DNA from: Trueperaceae bacterium
GTDB taxonomy: Bacteria > Deinococcota > Deinococci > Deinococcales > Trueperaceae
DNA length: 46,751 bases
Reading direction: 5' to 3'
Assembly (NCBI GenBank): GCA_020431825.1
Contig: JAGQHN010000030.1
Location: forward strand, 1-46,751
Made by a program: the position numbers and the translations under genes. Below, piece by piece: positions 15,655-23,740 of this stretch (its first letter is position 1; every line of letters begins with the position of its first letter). The notes beneath the pieces were generated by a model. The model saw only the letters and a program-made list of their open reading frames with translations, made no database searches and was not told the DNA's origin.

Positions 15655-18476
15655 ACGATTGTCCTGTCTGGGTCACCCATGAGATTAAAAGCTGACCAGA
15701 AGTACGGGTTTGGATGCTCAGCGCGCACCTTCATCTGAGCACAGTGAAGGGCTTCAGCAACGGTTTTGCCTTCATTGAGTGCAGAGTAAAAAGCAATCAT
15801 AAGCTGAGCGGTTTGCGTATCCTTAACTGCCCAAAGGCTAACAACCAGAGCAGGCGCCCCTGCAAAGAAAAAGCCCCTTGCCAGACCAAAAACTTCGTCG
15901 CTGGCGTGGCTGCTGCTGATGCCTGTTTCGCATGCCGATAAAACCACCAGAGACGCTTGTAGCCTTTGCTGGTAGAGGTCTCTGGCAGCAAGCCAGCCGT
16001 TATGAAACTTAAGACCTGAAAACATCGGGTTATCTGGGCGAAAGACCCCGTGGGTAGCAATGTGCAAAACCTTTGCCTGAGCGGCTTCTTGCTGGAACTG
16101 CTCGAGGGTTGCGGCATCACCCAGAAAGGTCTTGGAGTTGTTAAATAAAGCACTGACGGCTTTGACTTCTTTTTCAACTGTCGGAATGTCCTCAAAGGGC
16201 AAGCCAAACGCCAGGAGTTCCTGCTCACCCTCGTTTTTCTGCTGCGCGCAGTGCAAGTAGACAGCGGCACTCGGGGCTAGCGCCAGGAGAGCATGGTCAG
16301 TCAAATAGCTTTGTCCGTCAAAGAGCGCAGCAAAAGGCACACCGTGGAGATTACCGTAAGGCACAATAATGAGTTGCTCTCCCCGTAGATCAAGGGAGAG
16401 GGGTTTAATGAGCTGGTCGTATAGGGCTTGCAGCACGGCATTGGTTCTTAGTAACAGCATATCTGCACTGTAAACCTGAGCATACGCCTGACCCTGAGCT
16501 ACGCGGCTCATGGCAAAACTGAGTCTGTCGAGATGGGCTTTTACCTCGCTCATGGAGCCGAGTCGCCTTACGCAGCGAATGCCCTCTTTGGTCAAAATGA
16601 AGGCGACTAACTCATCGTTTAAGGCGTAGTACTCGAGCACAATGTGCTTTTCGCTTAACTGGGTCTGAAGTTCGCTTACTTGCGGTACGCTTGCCTCTTG
16701 CAGATTTTTGACAGGATTTAAGCGTTCAATTTCATGACGTGTGGCAGTAATTCTCTTTTCCAGCTCACGAATATTGTCCCAAACAGGGCTTTGAGGGCCG
16801 TCGTGCTCGGCCTGCGCGTAAAATGCATTAAGTTGCGTGCGGTACTCGGCTAGCTGTGCCTGCAACGTTTCAGCTACAGGATTCTGGCCCTCTTGTAAGC
16901 CTGAAGCCAGCATGTCAAGCATGGCCCTGGCTTTTGATCTTTCCACAAAGTGAAAGGCGTCGGCGTAACGTTCCTCGTCCAGATACAGGGCAATAAGGTC
17001 AGTATAAACCTCGAGCTTTTCGCCGAAGTAGGCGGCTTTAAACTCGTCAACTGCCAGACTTGCCCGTACATCTTCCAGAACATCAATCGCCTGACGAAAC
17101 TTGCTCTCCGCTTTGTCTTTATCACCAGCGTTTTGGGCCGCCAGACCCAGTAAGCGAGCACTACGAATCACGAGATCAGGTACTGCCAGTTCCTGGGCCT
17201 GACTTTCTGCTTCGTGCAGTAACTCGAGGTCAGCTTGACCGTGCTGCCGTTCATGCACCAGCGCCAGGAGCATAAGCCCAACGGTTTTGCCGACCTTTGA
17301 ACCAGCTTGCTCGAGAGCCTGAATGGTTGTACTCAATTCTTGGCTGAGGCTTGCATCAGCTTGACCCTGTTCCAGGCGGTAAGTCGCCAGATAAAGTTGT
17401 ACCCAGGCTGCCTGTACCTCATTACCGAGACCTGACCAGCCTGTTTTTGCCTCTTCAAGCACGCTGATGGCTTCGTCATAATTGCCCTTTTTTGCCAGCG
17501 TGGTGCCCAGGAGAGTCTGAGCCTCGAGCGTCTCAAGTTGCATATTACGTTCACTGAAGGTTTCAATGAGTTCGCGAGATAGCTGCTCTGCTTCCTCGAG
17601 TAAGTTCAGATCAAACCTGACCCTGGCTTCTTCGAGCTGAGCCAGCGCAAGATCAACGTTTTCGCCGATGCTGGCAAAAAGCATTTTGGCCCTTGAAAGG
17701 GTGTCCAGAACCTGTCCCAGATGCCCTTCCCGGCGGTAGGTGAGTGCCAGAGCAATCAGGGTACCAGCCAGCAAATGCGTACTGTTTTTTCCCTCAAAAT
17801 AATGAATGGCTCTTTGAAAGGCCTGCCTGGCTTCGCCAAATTTATCCAGATCCTGATAGACATTACCAAGGTTAATGTCGGTACGAGCAACGGCAAAGCT
17901 ATCTTCGAGCGAAAGGTAAAGAGCTCTTACCTCTTCTAAGGTCTGAATAGCTGCCTGATAGTCACCCAGACGCCAGTGAATAATGCCAATATTGTTTTGC
18001 ACTTTGGCAGCTTCAGACAGGAGATCATGCTGTTTAAAGCCCTGCTCGGCCTCTTTGCCAAGTTCCAGAGCAGCAGCAAAATCACCGCGCATAGCTAGCG
18101 CCTGAATCTGGCGGGTGGCAACTTTGTAAGACTCGAGCTCCAAACCCTGTGCTTTATAAAGCGCTCTTGCTCCCTCATAATTCTCGAGGGCTGCTTCAAA
18201 TTCGCCCTGCACGGTTTGACCAAGGGCCAGTGACCAGTGTCCCAGAGCTCTTGCTTCAGGTTCACCCAGATAGCTTCCCAGATCAAAAGCCAGCTGGGCC
18301 AGCTTGTAAGCCTGAGCCGGGTCAATATTCAGGTATTTGTCAACTTCTTGCTTAAGCTCTTCCAGATTGCTGTAGCTGAGTTCCAGTGTCGCAAAAAGTG
18401 CAAAGCGCCGCTCTTTTTCAGTCTCTAAAAGCTCCTGAAACGAGGCATCCTGACTAGTCAAAGAGACTGTTTTCAC
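15651..18476 (-). CDS. TPR-CHAT caspase-like protease protein
   Basis: 941 residues. About residues 60-480 are repeated helical TPR units (EAAKVQNNIGIIHWRLGDY and many similar blocks); a coiled-coil region follows, then a C-terminal CHAT domain. The caspase-like dyad is present: histidine in LHIATHGVF (about 806) and cysteine in VLSACETGI (about 847), followed by LARGFFFAGAPALVVSLW and a final WSAFNLMGDPD. No signal peptide is seen. Translation starts at a GTG (MKTVSLTSQD). CHAT-TPR proteins are proteases or scaffolds, some in defence or cell-death systems, but no partner gene is adjacent here, so its role is open. It is rich in CTCGAG sites. Confidence 0.85.
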   Translation of the reverse strand: MKTVSLTSQDASFQELLETEKERRFALFATLELSYSNLEELKQEVDKYLNIDPAQAYKLAQLAFDLGSYLGEPEARALGHWSLALGQTVQGEFEAALENYEGARALYKAQGLELESYKVATRQIQALAMRGDFAAALELGKEAEQGFKQHDLLSEAAKVQNNIGIIHWRLGDYQAAIQTLEEVRALYLSLEDSFAVARTDINLGNVYQDLDKFGEARQAFQRAIHYFEGKNSTHLLAGTLIALALTYRREGHLGQVLDTLSRAKMLFASIGENVDLALAQLEEARVRFDLNLLEEAEQLSRELIETFSERNMQLETLEAQTLLGTTLAKKGNYDEAISVLEEAKTGWSGLGNEVQAAWVQLYLATYRLEQGQADASLSQELSTTIQALEQAGSKVGKTVGLMLLALVHERQHGQADLELLHEAESQAQELAVPDLVIRSARLLGLAAQNAGDKDKAESKFRQAIDVLEDVRASLAVDEFKAAYFGEKLEVYTDLIALYLDEERYADAFHFVERSKARAMLDMLASGLQEGQNPVAETLQAQLAEYRTQLNAFYAQAEHDGPQSPVWDNIRELEKRITATRHEIERLNPVKNLQEASVPQVSELQTQLSEKHIVLEYYALNDELVAFILTKEGIRCVRRLGSMSEVKAHLDRLSFAMSRVAQGQAYAQVYSADMLLLRTNAVLQALYDQLIKPLSLDLRGEQLIIVPYGNLHGVPFAALFDGQSYLTDHALLALAPSAAVYLHCAQQKNEGEQELLAFGLPFEDIPTVEKEVKAVSALFNNSKTFLGDAATLEQFQQEAAQAKVLHIATHGVFRPDNPMFSGLKFHNGWLAARDLYQQRLQASLVVLSACETGISSSHASDEVFGLARGFFFAGAPALVVSLWAVKDTQTAQLMIAFYSALNEGKTVAEALHCAQMKVRAEHPNPYFWSAFNLMGDPDRTIV

Positions 18477-18595
18477 GCTTTAGCTGTTGTAGCATAGAAG
18501 CTCTATCAGGCTCGATGTAATTCATAACAGTAGCGTAGCTCGTGTGGTAAAACGCTCATCTCTGGCGTAAAATCTTCAGCTATGAAGGGTTCCTA

Positions 18596-18655
18596 TTTTG
18601 TGTGTATGGGCGTTCATTAAAGAAGATACACAAAATCTGGAACACCGCCAGAATG
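18596..18655. repeat. Dispersed inverted-repeat element, copy B
   Basis: TTTTGTGTGTAT (from 18597) and ATACACAAAA form an inverted repeat. GATACACAAAATCTGG at 18625-18640 is identical to copy A at 1965-1980, and the following 15 nt are similar. It lies between the GTG of the CHAT gene and the acetyltransferase gene. Confidence 0.5.
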
Positions 18656-18668
18656 TTGAGGTGAACAG

Positions 18669-19124
18669 GTGCAAATCTGCCAGGATGACCTGACCGGTCA
18701 AAAAATCATTGAACTTTTAGAAGAGCATCTTAGAAATATGCATGAAATAACACCGCCAGAGAGCATTCATGCCCTTGATTTATCGCGTTTACGCGTGCCC
18801 AGCATTAGTTTCTGGTCAATTTGGGATGGGGATGAGCTGCTTGGTTGTGGGGCGCTTAAAGAGTTAGACACAAGGAGTGGAGAGGTTAAGTCCATGCGTA
18901 CCAGAACCATTCACCGGGGACGTGGTGTGGCTTCAAGGATGCTCGAGCACATCATTGGCGAAGCACAAAAGCGCAGCTATACCCATCTTTTTTTGGAAAC
19001 GGGTGCCTTTCCTGAGTTTGAACCCGCAAGAGCCCTGTACAGTAAATATGGCTTTGAGTATCAGGGCCCCTTTGGCGATTATAAAGACGACCCTAATAGC
19101 GTGTTTATGGCAAAAAAGCTGTGA
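18669..19124 (+). CDS. GNAT family N-acetyltransferase
   Basis: 151 residues with the acetyl-CoA pyrophosphate loop HRGRGVASRML (82-92), preceded by the beta-4 strand GEVKSMRTRT and followed by ARALYSKYGFEYQGPF, the usual GNAT C-terminal signature. The start is the GTG at 18669, with GAGGTG 5 nt upstream. Such short GNATs acetylate small molecules or protein termini; the substrate is not predictable. It is monocistronic, with a structured intergenic region downstream. Confidence 0.88.
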   Translation: MQICQDDLTGQKIIELLEEHLRNMHEITPPESIHALDLSRLRVPSISFWSIWDGDELLGCGALKELDTRSGEVKSMRTRTIHRGRGVASRMLEHIIGEAQKRSYTHLFLETGAFPEFEPARALYSKYGFEYQGPFGDYKDDPNSVFMAKKL

Positions 19125-19144
19125 CTATACAATCACTATAAAAA

Positions 19145-19198
19145 TACGGTCTTGAACGAGAAAAGCTCGTCTGGCACGGTTATTTCAAGCCGACCGTA
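19145..19198. repeat. Branched inverted repeat between GNAT and RidA genes
   Basis: TACGGTC (19145-19151) pairs with GACCGTA (19192-19198), the adjoining CTTGAA with TTCAAG (19184-19189, with a 3-nt bulge), and a nested ACGAG/CTCGT hairpin lies inside. No T-run flanks it, so it is not an obvious terminator despite its position between convergent genes. Confidence 0.5.
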
Positions 19199-19226
19199 TA
19201 GCTGCTCAGATGATGCCTGCCAGGGC

Positions 19227-19577
19227 TTAGCTAAGCGCAGCAGTTACACAAATCTCGACCAGTAAACCAGGATCTGCCAAACGCGCTTCTACACAAGCCC
19301 TGGCTGGTCCCTGTCCTTCTGGAACCCAGGCGTCCCAGATTTCATTCATGGCTGCAAAATCTTTAATATCTCGCAGATAAATGGTAACGGTTAAGAGTTT
19401 ATCTTTTGAGCTGCCTGCCTGCTCGAGTAAACTGTCGACTTTGGCAAGCGTGCTCCTCGTTTGTTCCTTGATGTCTGCTGTTTCATCGTCGGCAACCTGA
19501 CCTGCTAAGTAAACCGTCTGGTTATACATGACGATCTGGCTCATGCGCTGATTCGTGTGGTGACGCGTAATAGACAT
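19227..19577 (-). CDS. RidA family protein (YoaB-like)
   Basis: 116 residues from the ATG at 19577, chosen because AAGGAG lies 6 nt upstream; an upstream TTG would add 23 non-conserved residues. The product begins [20 protein letters not shown] and contains [10 protein letters not shown] and [18 protein letters not shown], where the arginine after VEA matches the RidA active-site arginine. RidA proteins form trimers that hydrolyse reactive enamines/imines; YoaB-type paralogues are less well defined. It is divergent from the YeeE gene, with about 140 bp between the two starts. Confidence 0.88.
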   Translation of the reverse strand: MSITRHHTNQRMSQIVMYNQTVYLAGQVADDETADIKEQTRSTLAKVDSLLEQAGSSKDKLLTVTIYLRDIKDFAAMNEIWDAWVPEGQGPARACVEARLADPGLLVEICVTAALS

Positions 19578-19716
19578 GGCAAACTCCTTTTCCTGTTGGC
19601 GTATCTTAACTGGTGCTGGGTAAGTTGAGGCTCGAGCTAATGACAAAAGTACAGTTAAAGTAGTTTACAAGTTATGTCATCTAAACAACTTACTAAACTT
19701 ATCAATTACTTATTAA

Positions 19717-20292
19717 ATGAATGCTATGTCTGTTTTGCATTACCTTCAAGAACCCTGGCCCTGGTATATAGCTGGACCCCTTATTGGACTAACCGTTCCC
19801 CTTTTGTTATTACTGGGTAACAAAGATTTTGGCGTTTCCTCCAATTTGCGGCATATGTGCTCAGCTTTAGGAAGTAAAGCCAGGTTTTTTAGCTATGACT
19901 GGCGAAAAGAAGGTGCTTGGAATCTACTCTTTTTCCTGGGCATCTGTTTGGGTGCTTTTGTGGCAGGGGTTTTGCTCGCAAACCCGGAGGGCTTGAGCGT
20001 GGCACAATCCACGACGCAAAGTCTTAGCACTTTAGGTATTACTACCAATGGTCATCTTGCCCCTGATATCTTTAGCTGGGCAGGTCTTTTTAGCTTAAAA
20101 GGCCTTCTCCTGATGATAGGCGGTGGCTTGCTTATTGGTTTTGGCACGGCCTATGCAGGTGGCTGCACCTCAGGACACAGCATTTTGGGGCTAGCTAATT
20201 TTCAATTACCATCTCTGGTAGCTACTCTTGGCTTTTTTATAGGTGGTTTGGTTAGCACGCACTTTCTACTTCCTTTCATTTTCAAACTCTAG
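19717..20292 (+). CDS. YeeE/YedE family sulfur-transport membrane protein
   Basis: 191 residues with several membrane segments (19-34, 67-88, 120-140, 160-185) and the conserved GGCTSGHS motif with C150. YeeE/YedE proteins move thiosulfate or sulfane sulfur through conserved cysteines. It is one of two half-length proteins; its partner starts 7 nt downstream with its own SD (AGGAG). Two near starts exist (ATG 19717 and ATG 19726), neither with a strong SD. Confidence 0.85.
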   Translation: MNAMSVLHYLQEPWPWYIAGPLIGLTVPLLLLLGNKDFGVSSNLRHMCSALGSKARFFSYDWRKEGAWNLLFFLGICLGAFVAGVLLANPEGLSVAQSTTQSLSTLGITTNGHLAPDIFSWAGLFSLKGLLLMIGGGLLIGFGTAYAGGCTSGHSILGLANFQLPSLVATLGFFIGGLVSTHFLLPFIFKL

Positions 20293-20299
20293 GAGCGCT

Positions 20300-20761
20300 A
20301 TGGCAAGTATTCAGGTAAAAACAGCAGCAAGGCCAGCAAGCCTGGTTCTAGGGCAAATCAAGTTTCTGGCTGCGGGTCTATACTTTGGTTTTGTTCTGGT
20401 AAAGGCTGAGGTTCTTAGCTGGTACCGCATTCAGGAAATGTTTCGCTTTCAGACTTTTCATATGTACGGCGTGATTGGCACAGCTGTGCTGGTTGCAGCG
20501 CTGTCCTTATGGCTGTTAAGACGTTTTAAGGTTAAAACTTTTGATAGTCAAGACATTAGCCTGAAGCCCAAAGCTCCAACTTATTTTCGCTACATCAGCG
20601 GAGGCATTCTATTTGGTTTGGGTTGGGCGCTGACTGGCGCATGTCCTGGGCCAATTGCTGCTCTCATAGGAACAGGCAGCAGTGTTTTTCTGGTTGTTTT
20701 GGCGAGTGCTGTTGCTGGAACCTGGCTTTATGGTATCTTGAGACCTAAACTTCCCCATTAA
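20300..20761 (+). CDS. YeeE/YedE-related membrane protein (DUF6691-type)
   Basis: 153 residues from ATG 20300 (AGGAG 5 nt upstream). Four hydrophobic segments are visible, with the motif LTGACPGPIAALIG containing C115. It pairs with the preceding YeeE/YedE gene; such split pairs are thought to form a sulfur-compound channel. No sulfur-oxidation gene or rhodanese is adjacent, so the substrate is inferred from family only. Confidence 0.82.
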   Translation: MASIQVKTAARPASLVLGQIKFLAAGLYFGFVLVKAEVLSWYRIQEMFRFQTFHMYGVIGTAVLVAALSLWLLRRFKVKTFDSQDISLKPKAPTYFRYISGGILFGLGWALTGACPGPIAALIGTGSSVFLVVLASAVAGTWLYGILRPKLPH

Positions 20762-20798
20762 TTCGCAAGTTTTTAGTTTATTGAAAGTCGCAATTTTT

Positions 20799-21542
20799 TC
20801 ACGACCCTTCAGAACTGGCAACTGCTCCAAGTAATAAAAACATTGGGCGGTGTAATTCACTGGTCCATTCTGGGTGTTCTTGCAGTTGGCTTGCGTTTGG
20901 TCTCCACTCAATCAGATGGTTTAGGCTGAAGCCATTCTCGAGTAAACACTTGAGATAGGTTTCCAGACTTCGGTGGTATTTGACAACGCCGGAACTGACC
21001 CAATTGGTGACGCGCTTACCTTCGACCAGATAATTATTAAGTGCCCAACTTACCGTGCCATCTTCCTCGGTTTGCCAGTGGGGGTTAAGAGGAGCAGTAA
21101 AAAGCGGATGCTCGACGGAAAAGACAAAGTGACCTCCCGGTATCAGGCGTTCGCGAATGGCTTTAAACACGGTAAGGCAGTCAGGAAGATAGTGAAATGC
21201 CAGCGAGCTGTACACCAGATCAAAGCTTTCCTGAGGAAACTCGAGCAAAGACAAATCTCCTCTCTGATAGCTTATACGACTATCTGTAGTCAGCGACTCG
21301 GCTTGCTCCAGCATTCTTTCAGAAAGATCAACACCCGTGACTTTGCTGGCGCCTGCTTCGGTTGCCCAGCGGCTGAAGTGTCCAAAACCACAGCCTAAGT
21401 CAAGGACTCGAGCCCCAGTTAAATCAGGCAGCATAGCTTTAAGGGAGGGCCACTCGGGTGCTCCTGCCAAGCCTTCGCGTGAGCGAGCAAATTGACTGTA
21501 GCCTGCAAAAAAGTCTGCATTGTCATAGATGTTCTGTGCCAT
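20799..21542 (-). CDS. Class I SAM-dependent methyltransferase
   Basis: 247 residues with VLDLGCGFGHFSRWA (46-60, motif I), VTGVDLSERMLEQA (motif II), FDLVYSSLAFHYLPD (motif IV) and IPGGHFVFSVEHPLF, the arrangement typical of UbiE/BioC-like small-molecule methyltransferases. The substrate cannot be read from the sequence. It is convergent with the YeeE pair and stands alone. No SD is visible before the ATG at 21542; TAGATT lies 10 nt upstream, so a very short leader is likely. Confidence 0.85.
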   Translation of the reverse strand: MAQNIYDNADFFAGYSQFARSREGLAGAPEWPSLKAMLPDLTGARVLDLGCGFGHFSRWATEAGASKVTGVDLSERMLEQAESLTTDSRISYQRGDLSLLEFPQESFDLVYSSLAFHYLPDCLTVFKAIRERLIPGGHFVFSVEHPLFTAPLNPHWQTEEDGTVSWALNNYLVEGKRVTNWVSSGVVKYHRSLETYLKCLLENGFSLNHLIEWRPNASQLQEHPEWTSELHRPMFLLLGAVASSEGS

Positions 21543-21674
21543 AACCAGGGTAAATCTAGCACGATTCAGAGTTTGGTTTATGGCGACGGTATGGACTGCA
21601 TTAGATTTGAGAAGTGAGGCTCAAGAGAAGCAGCTTTTAGGCTTTATACAGAGTTTTCATGCTTACTCGACCTA

Positions 21675-21778
21675 ATACCAATTCTTTGGGGAAGTAAGGC
21701 AATCGGAACCTGCCCTTTTCTGCTCGCATCCGCTCGGGTACGGGCATGACATGCGTCATTTCCGTACCGAAATGGTAT
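21675..21778. repeat. 104-bp element with ATACCA terminal inverted repeats and a strong internal dyad
   Basis: ATACCAATT (21675-21683) and AAATGGTAT (21770-21778) are near-perfect inverted ends. Inside, GGTACGG (21737-21743) pairs with CCGTACC (21762-21768) and ATGAC (21746-21750) with GTCAT (21755-21759). A 103-bp interval at 41276-41378 has matching ends, so both may be members of a MITE-like family, though the interiors differ. Confidence 0.4.
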
Positions 21779-21824
21779 AAATAGAGCAAAAAGTGAGATG
21801 AATTGGGGCTAATGATGCATAATC

Positions 21825-21853
21825 TTGACAAATACCGCATACAGGTGTATACT
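21825..21853 (+). promoter_or_regulatory. Consensus sigma70-type promoter upstream of MATE gene
   Basis: TTGACA (21825-21830), a 17-nt spacer and TATACT (21848-21853): the best promoter match seen in the window. Transcription would begin near 21860, about 64 nt before the MATE ATG. Confidence 0.8.
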
Positions 21854-21865
21854 CATTGCTATCAA

Positions 21866-21889
21866 CCGCTTGAAACAGCGGCTTTTTTT
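21866..21889 (+). terminator. Intrinsic terminator or attenuator in the MATE leader
   Basis: CCGCT (21866-21870) and AGCGG (21877-21881) form a stem with a TGAAAC loop, followed by a run of seven T (21883-21889). It begins within about 10 nt of the predicted transcription start, so it would end most transcripts from the promoter before the MATE gene unless read-through is regulated. Confidence 0.7.
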
Positions 21890-21923
21890 ATGCCTTTTTC
21901 AGGTGAAACCCCTCAAAATTCAG

Positions 21924-23237
21924 ATGTTTAGCTCATTTTTAAACCGTAACTATGACAGGGCTATTTGGGCCCTGGCCTTGCCTGCTCTGGGAAGTCTAGC
22001 GGCTGATCCTCTGGTATCGCTGGTTGATACAGCTTTTGTCGGTCGCCTGGGTGTTGAGGCGCTCGGTGCGCTAGGCGTAAACACGGCTATTTTTTCCCTT
22101 AGCTTTTTCATCTTTAACTTTTTGGCCTACGGCACTACACCCATGATTGCTCGAAGTTTGGGCAAAAATGATAAAGCGCAGGCAGGTCGTATCATCATGC
22201 AGGCGTTTACACTTGCAACGTTGCTGGGTGTGGCTGCGCTACTGGTACTCGAGCTTTTTGCTCCATACCTTCTTAGCATTATGGGGGCGAGTGCAGAGTT
22301 GCAAAGTTCTGCGCTTGTTTATCTTCGCATACGGGCTCTGGCTGCGCCTGCTGTCCTATTTATCACCGCAGGCAACGGTGTTTTCCGAGGCTTTCAAAAC
22401 ACACGTACCCCCCTTATGATCAGCCTTTTGCTTAATGGCATAAATATTGTCCTTGATCCGCTGTTTATTTTTGGTTTTGGCTGGGGTCTGGCTGGGGCAG
22501 CGCTGGCTACAGCTCTGGCGCAGTGGGTAGGTGCCCTGAGCTTCATAGGACTTATCTTTTTTCAGCAGCGGGAGAAGTTGGGGCTCGAGCTTAGCCTGCC
22601 AAACTTCTCCGAGCTTCGTCCTTTTCTAAAAATTGGCTGGGAACTCTTTTTACGAACTCTGTCATTATCTCTCACGTTTACCTTTGCCACTTCGGTAGCA
22701 ACCCGTTTGGGGGTGACGCAGGTAGCTGCACATCAGGTTGCTTCACAAATCTGGCTATTGCTGGCCCTTACCATTGACGCCCTTGCTATAGCTGCGCAAG
22801 CACTGGTAGCCAAATATGCTCAGGAGAACCGCCAGGAAGCAAAAGCGGTGGCTGACCGTTTGCTCTTTTTAGGCTTTATTGCAGGGCTGTTTTTTGCCCT
22901 GTTCTTTTTTGTCTTTCAAGGCTTTTTGCCGCACTTCTTTACCAATGAACCTGAAGTAACACGGTTGGTACTCAAAATATTCCCGTTTATTATTTTGACG
23001 CAGCCGCTAAATGCAGTGGTTTTTGTCTGGGATGGGGTGTTCATTGGCGCCGAGGATTTTGCTTTTCTAGCTTTTGCTATGATGGTTTCAGCTCTGATAA
23101 GTGCTGTAGTTTTGGTGCTGGTGGTGCCTTTGGGTTGGGGTCTGATAGGGGTGTGGTGGGGCATAAGCACCCTGATGATTGCCAGAGTGCTGGGGCTAGG
23201 CTGGCGCTACCAGAAACTTTTTCGACCCAAGCCTTAG
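21924..23237 (+). CDS. MATE family efflux transporter
   Basis: 437 residues from ATG 21924, chosen by homology (MFSSFLNRNYDRAIWALALP); GTG 21903 is also in frame. About twelve membrane segments are visible, with the MATE N-lobe signature LPALGSLAADPLVSLVDTAF and the second-lobe equivalent near residue 240. MATE proteins export drugs or metabolites with Na+ or H+ gradients; this one resembles the DinF-like branch (inference). A strong promoter and an immediate terminator-like hairpin lie in its leader, suggesting attenuation. The stop overlaps the convergent DUF4180 gene by 4 nt. Confidence 0.9.
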   Translation: MFSSFLNRNYDRAIWALALPALGSLAADPLVSLVDTAFVGRLGVEALGALGVNTAIFSLSFFIFNFLAYGTTPMIARSLGKNDKAQAGRIIMQAFTLATLLGVAALLVLELFAPYLLSIMGASAELQSSALVYLRIRALAAPAVLFITAGNGVFRGFQNTRTPLMISLLLNGINIVLDPLFIFGFGWGLAGAALATALAQWVGALSFIGLIFFQQREKLGLELSLPNFSELRPFLKIGWELFLRTLSLSLTFTFATSVATRLGVTQVAAHQVASQIWLLLALTIDALAIAAQALVAKYAQENRQEAKAVADRLLFLGFIAGLFFALFFFVFQGFLPHFFTNEPEVTRLVLKIFPFIILTQPLNAVVFVWDGVFIGAEDFAFLAFAMMVSALISAVVLVLVVPLGWGLIGVWWGISTLMIARVLGLGWRYQKLFRPKP

Positions 23238-23593
23238 CCTGACAGTTTCTCTAACGCGGTAGCCAAGTCAGGGCTAAAGAAAACTTGATTTCCCCGGTTG
23301 CACTCGAGTACAAAAGCATTAAGGCTATTACTCTGAAATTTTTCGGTATCACTGACAACCGCTAACTTCATGCCGTAGTTAGAAAATTTTTGCAGTATTT
23401 CGCCTGCCAGACCGCTTTTTAACTCAAAGAAATCTGGGTTTAGCTGATGTTCATGCCAAATGAGCCTTCGGCTACCGCCATACATGGTCGTTGCCATAAT
23501 GTCTAAAGCATCCTGAGCTGTTTGAATACTAAGCGTATCTACAACCAGTTCAGTGATGGTTAGACCATTAACTTCATGAAGTTTGGTATCCAT
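23234..23593 (-). CDS. DUF4180 domain protein
   Basis: 119 residues. Recognisable DUF4180 features are the acidic-aromatic segment LNPDFFELKSGLAGEILQKF (about 56-75) followed by SNYGMKLAVVSD, then an FSPDLATALEKL C-terminal helix. The biochemical role of the family is unknown; members often sit beside transcription regulators, but none is here. Its 3' end overlaps the MATE gene end. No SD is visible; TAAACT lies 9 nt upstream of the ATG. Confidence 0.8.
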   Translation of the reverse strand: MDTKLHEVNGLTITELVVDTLSIQTAQDALDIMATTMYGGSRRLIWHEHQLNPDFFELKSGLAGEILQKFSNYGMKLAVVSDTEKFQSNSLNAFVLECNRGNQVFFSPDLATALEKLSG

Positions 23594-23740
23594 AAGGCAT
23601 TCAGTTTACAGCTTTGTATACCTTTAATTAGCTGGGCGATATTACTTATACGCATTGCAGACGATTAGGAGTGATTTTAGCCGCAATACTTAAAGTAAAA
23701 CTTTCTGCTAAAAGACTTCTAAATGGAATTTCAGAGGATA

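Noticed and set aside
16874..17161. Long alternative frames inside the TPR-CHAT gene and other large genes
   Set aside because: They are out-of-frame shadows of clearly conserved proteins.
21637..21840. 67-codon minus-strand frame through the ATACCA element
   Set aside because: It spans an inverted-repeat element and the MATE promoter; composition does not look like a protein.
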